A DNA stretch of 9,394 nt from Bacteroidota bacterium (GTDB taxonomy: Bacteria > Bacteroidota > Bacteroidia > Bacteroidales > VadinHA17): NCBI GenBank assembly GCA_012838685.1, contig DUOU01000232.1, positions 1-9,394 on the forward strand. The letters run 5' to 3'. The position numbers were made by a program, and so were the translations under genes. Positions 6,132 to 9,394 of the stretch are shown one piece after another. Position 1 is the first letter of the stretch; the number at the start of each line of letters is the position of its first letter. Under the pieces are notes generated by a model. It worked only from the letters and a program-made list of their open reading frames with translations. It did not search any database and was not told where the DNA came from.

Positions 6132-7595
6132 ATGAAGGTACCGAACATTGAGCGGACCAAAACGATAATGACCGATAGGTCAGTTGTATATATTTTTGAA
6201 GGAGAGGATGTTCCCGATGTTGTGGGGTTAGGTTCCGGGGAGAAGAGTTATATTGAAAGCAGGTTTAGTGAGGGAGATGAATTTGTTGTAATAAACAGGT
6301 TCAACGATAAATACATATTTTTGGTTAAACAGCCCGAAGGAAAGGAGCAGTTCCATGTAAGCGAAAAACTTCGTAGAATAGCTTACAAGATAAAAGAGGA
6401 AATAACGGGCAAATACATTGAAGAACTGTGTGTGGTTTCGATAAACGCATATCAGGGAGCGGAGGTGGATTTTACCGAAGCGTTGATACTTTCGGTTTAT
6501 AAGTTTGATAAGTATAAAAGAAAGAGTCTTAAACAAGAAAATGGTTCTTTCCCGGATAGGATATTGCTCTATGGGTGTGCGGATGACAAATCACTGGAAT
6601 GGTTGAAACTGACTCTGGCCGCTCTCTTTTGGGTTCGGGATGCTATAAATGAGCCGGTTAGTTTTATGAATAGTGTTCAATTCGCTGAAGAGATAAGGAG
6701 GTTGGGCGCGATTTCGGGGTTTAAGGTCGACATATTGAACGGAAAGCAGATAGAGGCCCTTAAAATGGGAGGAATTTTGGCTGTAAACAGGGGAAGCGTT
6801 GACCCCCCTGCTTTTTGTGTTCTTGAACATAAACCGGATAAATGTGTGAATATAAAACCTATCGCATTGGTGGGCAAAGGCATAGTGTATGACACGGGGG
6901 GATTAAATATCAAGACCGGAGACTATATGGCCGGAATGAAAGGGGATATGGCCGGTGGCGCCGCGGTGGCCGGTGTTATGTCTGTTATCGCGAAATTCGG
7001 GTTGCCCGTTCATGTTGTAGCGTTTATTCCCATAACTGATAACAGGCCCGGAGGAAATGCCTTTACACAGGGAGATATTGTTACAATGTACAACAATACA
7101 ACTGTTGAAATTGGAAACACTGACGCTGAGGGTAGATTAATATTGGCCGATGCGATAAGTTATGCCTCAAAATATGACCCTTCATTACTGATAAATATAG
7201 CTACACTTACCGGTTCCGCATCAGCAACTTTTGGAGTACACGCCATCGCCATGATGTCGAACGCGAAAAGAGAAATTGTGGATTTAATGGTAGAGTCGGG
7301 AAACAGGGTTTATGAAAGGGTGGCGGAATTGCCTTTATGGGAGGAGTATGGTGAGCTGATCCGCTCAGATGTGGCCGATTTAAGCAATGTTGGGAAAGGA
7401 CGGGTCGCGGGAGCAATAACTGCGGGCAAATTTTTGGAAAACTTCACTGATGTGCCGTTGATACATCTGGATATCGCGGGTACCGGAAAATTGAGCAACG
7501 ATGATTTTTATAGGTTGAAGGGGCATCCCGGATCGGGAATGAGACTGCTCGCGGAGTTTATAAAAAGAGTGTCAGAAAATCAGATCGCAAAATAA
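6132..7595 (+). CDS. pepA: M17 leucyl aminopeptidase family protein
   Basis: 487 residues from the ATG at 6132 (MKVPNIERTKTIM). M17 enzymes are cytosolic hexameric two-metal aminopeptidases that release N-terminal residues from peptides. The C-terminal catalytic domain has every active-site position: Lys249 and Asp254 in VGKGIVYDTGG, Lys261 in NIK, Asp272 in MKGDMAGG, and Asp331, Glu333 and Arg335 in the signature NTDAEGRL (329-336). These match the metal ligands and catalytic Lys/Arg of E. coli PepA. It ends with HLDIAGTG and KGHPGSGMRLLAEFI. The N-terminal domain (to about 220) is divergent, as usual. The frame is open back to 5988, but that part overlaps mqnC and lies before the promoter; Met at 6171 is an alternative start. 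It heads an operon with pdxA 3 bp downstream. The substrate is not deducible, and whether the protein binds DNA like E. coli PepA is unknown. Confidence 0.92.
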   Translation: MKVPNIERTKTIMTDRSVVYIFEGEDVPDVVGLGSGEKSYIESRFSEGDEFVVINRFNDKYIFLVKQPEGKEQFHVSEKLRRIAYKIKEEITGKYIEELCVVSINAYQGAEVDFTEALILSVYKFDKYKRKSLKQENGSFPDRILLYGCADDKSLEWLKLTLAALFWVRDAINEPVSFMNSVQFAEEIRRLGAISGFKVDILNGKQIEALKMGGILAVNRGSVDPPAFCVLEHKPDKCVNIKPIALVGKGIVYDTGGLNIKTGDYMAGMKGDMAGGAAVAGVMSVIAKFGLPVHVVAFIPITDNRPGGNAFTQGDIVTMYNNTTVEIGNTDAEGRLILADAISYASKYDPSLLINIATLTGSASATFGVHAIAMMSNAKREIVDLMVESGNRVYERVAELPLWEEYGELIRSDVADLSNVGKGRVAGAITAGKFLENFTDVPLIHLDIAGTGKLSNDDFYRLKGHPGSGMRLLAEFIKRVSENQIAK

Positions 7596-7598
7596 TAT

Positions 7599-8696
7599 AT
7601 GGAAGCAAAAATACCAATAGCGGGAATTTCCCATGGTGACATCAACGGAATAGGTTATGAGGTAATAATAAAATCGTTGATGGATCAAACAATATATGAT
7701 ATGTGTACGCCGGTAATTTATGGATCGCCAAAAGTGGGAGCATATCATAGAAAGTTGCTCAACATAGCAAATTTTTCTTTTAACAATGTCCGCAATGTCG
7801 ATGAGATCAGTCTCCGCAAAGCGAATATAATAAACTGTGTGAGCGACAATGTCAGGGTTGATATCGGGAAATCGAACGAGCAGGGAGGCGAGGCGGCGTT
7901 TCAGGCACTGGAAAGAGCGACAAATGATCTTATTTCCGGAAAAATTGATTTTCTTGTTACGGCCCCAATAGACAAAAACAATATCCAATCGGATCAATTT
8001 CATTTCAACGGCCACACAGAATATATCAAAACCAGGGCCAAGGCAGAAGATGTTTTGATGTTTCTTGTGAGCGAAACTTTTAGGATTGGGGTTGTAACCG
8101 GACATGTTCCCTTAAAGGATGTGGCCGGATTGATAACAGTTAAATCAATTTTGGGCAAATTAAGGTTAATGAACCAATCGCTAAAAATTGATTTCGGTAT
8201 CCGTAAACCATTGATAGCCGTACTTGGACTCAATCCTCACGCCGGAGACAACTCTCTTATTGGAACAGAGGAGGCAGAAGTAATCATACCTGCTCTTAAA
8301 GAGGCCGAGAAAGAGGGGATAATGGCTTTTGGGCCTTTTCCGGCCGATGGATTTTTTGGCTCGGGATCGTTCTCCAAATTTGACGGGATTTTGGCTATGT
8401 ACCATGATCAGGGGCTGCTCCCCTTTAAATCATTGTCATTTGATTCGGGCGTCAATTTTACGGCGGGTTTGCCATTTATCAGAACCTCTCCGGATCACGG
8501 CACAGCGTTCAATATAGCCGGGCAGGGAGTAGCTTCGGAAAATTCGTTCCGACAAGCCCTTTATCTTGCCTGTACGGTATATAAAAACAGACAGTTACAT
8601 AAAGAGATAACAGCGAATCCCTTAAAACAACAGGAAATTGACAATCAGCATGATAAGGCCGATGAACTGCCTCCTGAAATAGGAAACAACGAATAG
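7599..8696 (+). CDS. pdxA: 4-hydroxythreonine-4-phosphate dehydrogenase PdxA
   Basis: 365 residues. PdxA oxidises 4-phosphohydroxy-L-threonine with NAD in the DXP-dependent route to pyridoxal phosphate; the product condenses with deoxyxylulose phosphate through PdxJ. Motifs: GISHGDINGIGYEVIIK at about 9-25, the NTERM signature in a Bacteroidota-like form; TAPIDKNNI at 121-129; NGHTEYI at 137-143. The metal-binding histidines are His169 (TGHVPL), His214 (NPHAGD) and His269 (MYHDQG). Their spacings of 45 and 55 equal those of E. coli His166, His211 and His266. PDHGTAFNIAGQG lies at 298-310. It is longer than E. coli PdxA (329) because of an acidic, polar tail after about residue 335 that looks disordered. 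It begins 3 bp after the aminopeptidase stop and ends 5 bp before ruvA, so translational coupling is likely. Confidence 0.96.
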   Translation: MEAKIPIAGISHGDINGIGYEVIIKSLMDQTIYDMCTPVIYGSPKVGAYHRKLLNIANFSFNNVRNVDEISLRKANIINCVSDNVRVDIGKSNEQGGEAAFQALERATNDLISGKIDFLVTAPIDKNNIQSDQFHFNGHTEYIKTRAKAEDVLMFLVSETFRIGVVTGHVPLKDVAGLITVKSILGKLRLMNQSLKIDFGIRKPLIAVLGLNPHAGDNSLIGTEEAEVIIPALKEAEKEGIMAFGPFPADGFFGSGSFSKFDGILAMYHDQGLLPFKSLSFDSGVNFTAGLPFIRTSPDHGTAFNIAGQGVASENSFRQALYLACTVYKNRQLHKEITANPLKQQEIDNQHDKADELPPEIGNNE

Positions 8697-8701
8697 ATGC
8701 C

Positions 8702-9283
8702 ATGATTGAACACATTAAAGGGGACCTTTTGAAGATAACTCCCGCTTATGTTGTCGTTGAGACCGCGGGCGTGGGATATTTAGCCAATATCTCGCTTTCA
8801 ACATTCTCGAAACTTGAGGGTAAAAGTAGTTGTATGCTCTTTATACATGAGGTAATCAGAGAGGATAGTTACCAGCTCTTTGGTTTTGCCGATGAAGACG
8901 AACGACATGTTTTCAGGCTTCTGATATCGGTTACCGGAGTTGGGGCCGCTACAGCCAGATTGATGTTATCTTCACTTTCTCCCGATGAAATTAGAGGAGC
9001 TATTTCTACCTCAGATATCAATCTTTTGAAAAGTGTGAAGGGGGTAGGTCTGAAAACAGCCCAAAGAATAGTTGTTGACTTAAAGGATAAGGTTGATAAA
9101 CAAGCATTAGCAAACGAATTATTTGTTTTAGCGGACAATACCACCAAAGAAGAAGCGTTATCTGCTTTAGTGATGTTGGGTTTTGCGAAAGCGACCGTTG
9201 AAAAAGTACTTGACAATATCATTAGGAAAGAAAAAGGGCTCTCTGTGGAGGATCTTATAAAACGAGCGCTAAAAAACATGTAA
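8702..9283 (+). CDS. ruvA: Holliday junction helicase subunit RuvA
   Basis: 193 residues, normal length. RuvA tetramers bind four-way DNA junctions and load the RuvB motor for branch migration; RuvC then resolves them. Domain I is the OB fold (about 1-63), with MIEHIKGDLL at the start and REDSYQLFGF at 53-62. Domain II has two helix-hairpin-helix motifs: ISVTGVGAATARLML near 75-89 and KSVKGVGLKTAQRIV near 110-124. Domain III (about 148-193) is the small RuvB-contacting domain (EEALSALVMLGF). The ATG at 8702 follows the pdxA stop by 5 bp; another ATG at 8697 is out of frame and stops after two codons. ruvB and ruvC are not in the window. The next reading frame lies just downstream in the same frame. 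Confidence 0.97.
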   Translation: MIEHIKGDLLKITPAYVVVETAGVGYLANISLSTFSKLEGKSSCMLFIHEVIREDSYQLFGFADEDERHVFRLLISVTGVGAATARLMLSSLSPDEIRGAISTSDINLLKSVKGVGLKTAQRIVVDLKDKVDKQALANELFVLADNTTKEEALSALVMLGFAKATVEKVLDNIIRKEKGLSVEDLIKRALKNM

Positions 9284-9292
9284 TACAGAATA

Positions 9293-9394
9293 TTGGTCGT
9301 ATTGGGCTTAAACGAATCATATAGAAAATATCCGGTATGTCGCTTTTCCTTGCTGTTTGTCCTGCTGTTGTCGTTGACAAATTTTGCTGTCGGA
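9293..9394 (+). CDS. sprA: Start of a secreted or outer-membrane protein, probably SprA/Sov (T9SS translocon), 3' truncated
   Basis: After the ruvA TAA (9281-9283) the same frame stays open to the window edge. It encodes a basic stretch (SYRKYPVCRF, 9317-9346), then a strongly hydrophobic core (SLLFVLLLSLTNFAVG, 9347-9394) that looks like a Sec signal peptide. No ATG occurs in this frame. Possible starts are TTG at 9293 (as given) or TTG at 9302. An ATG at 9336 is in another frame and gives no signal-like sequence. The name sprA rests on position: the giant T9SS channel gene is commonly found directly after ruvA in Bacteroidota. Only about 34 codons are visible, so the name is inference, while the signal-peptide frame is seen. 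Confidence 0.45.
   Translation, partial: MVVLGLNESYRKYPVCRFSLLFVLLLSLTNFAVG

Noticed and set aside
6014..6160. N-terminal extension of mqnC up to the ATG at 6160
   Set aside because: It overlaps the divergent promoter region and the aminopeptidase start. The Met at 6013 gives the usual MqnC N-terminus and length.
7572..8105. 177-codon minus-strand open frame
   Set aside because: Antisense to pdxA, which carries all catalytic motifs. The Cys/Tyr/Phe-rich translation is a shadow.
9336..9394. ATG at 9336 as the start of the gene after ruvA
   Set aside because: Its frame gives MSLFLAVCPAVVVDKFCC, less signal-like than the overlapping frame with a basic start and Leu/Val-rich core. It remains a weak alternative.

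Overview
The window looks like chromosomal DNA of a member of the Bacteroidota. Four things point there: type IX secretion system (T9SS) genes in the order porP-gldK-gldL-gldM, promoter-like sites of the phylum type (TTG, about 20 bp, TAnnTTTG), A-rich leaders without Shine-Dalgarno sequences, and moderate-to-low G+C. The porP-first order resembles Porphyromonas-type por operons more than flavobacterial gld operons. The menaquinone gene present belongs to the futalosine pathway, not the classical men pathway. I cannot name the genus from sequence alone.

Layout. Positions 1-4304, all on the minus strand, hold a T9SS operon read right to left: porP, gldK, gldL and the N-terminal 288 codons of gldM, which runs off the left edge. 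Gaps are 36-45 bp. A 362-bp gene-free stretch (4305-4666) separates this operon from the divergently transcribed tatA. It contains a porP promoter candidate, a repeated GTAAACAAA motif and a good tatA promoter. tatA ends in a clear stem-loop terminator, and mqnC (minus strand) converges on it. mqnC is divergent from a plus-strand cluster of an M17 aminopeptidase, pdxA and ruvA, with gaps of 3 and 5 bp. After ruvA, the right edge cuts an ORF beginning with a signal-peptide-like sequence, which by position is probably sprA, the T9SS outer-membrane translocon.

How the genes work together. GldL and GldM form the inner-membrane proton-driven motor. GldK is the lipoprotein that forms the periplasmic ring (with GldN, expected just beyond the left edge). 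PorP/SprF is the outer-membrane partner, and SprA is the conducting channel. The window therefore seems to hold two T9SS loci about 5 kb apart, with housekeeping genes between: Tat export, menaquinone synthesis, peptide turnover, vitamin B6 synthesis and Holliday-junction processing.

I see no CRISPR array, insertion sequence, RNA gene or phage feature. The gene families are well known. The less ordinary signals are a repetitive linker in gldL with a nine-G run, the repeated motif at the porP promoter, the compact divergent mqnC/aminopeptidase promoter, and the missing ATG at the putative sprA start.
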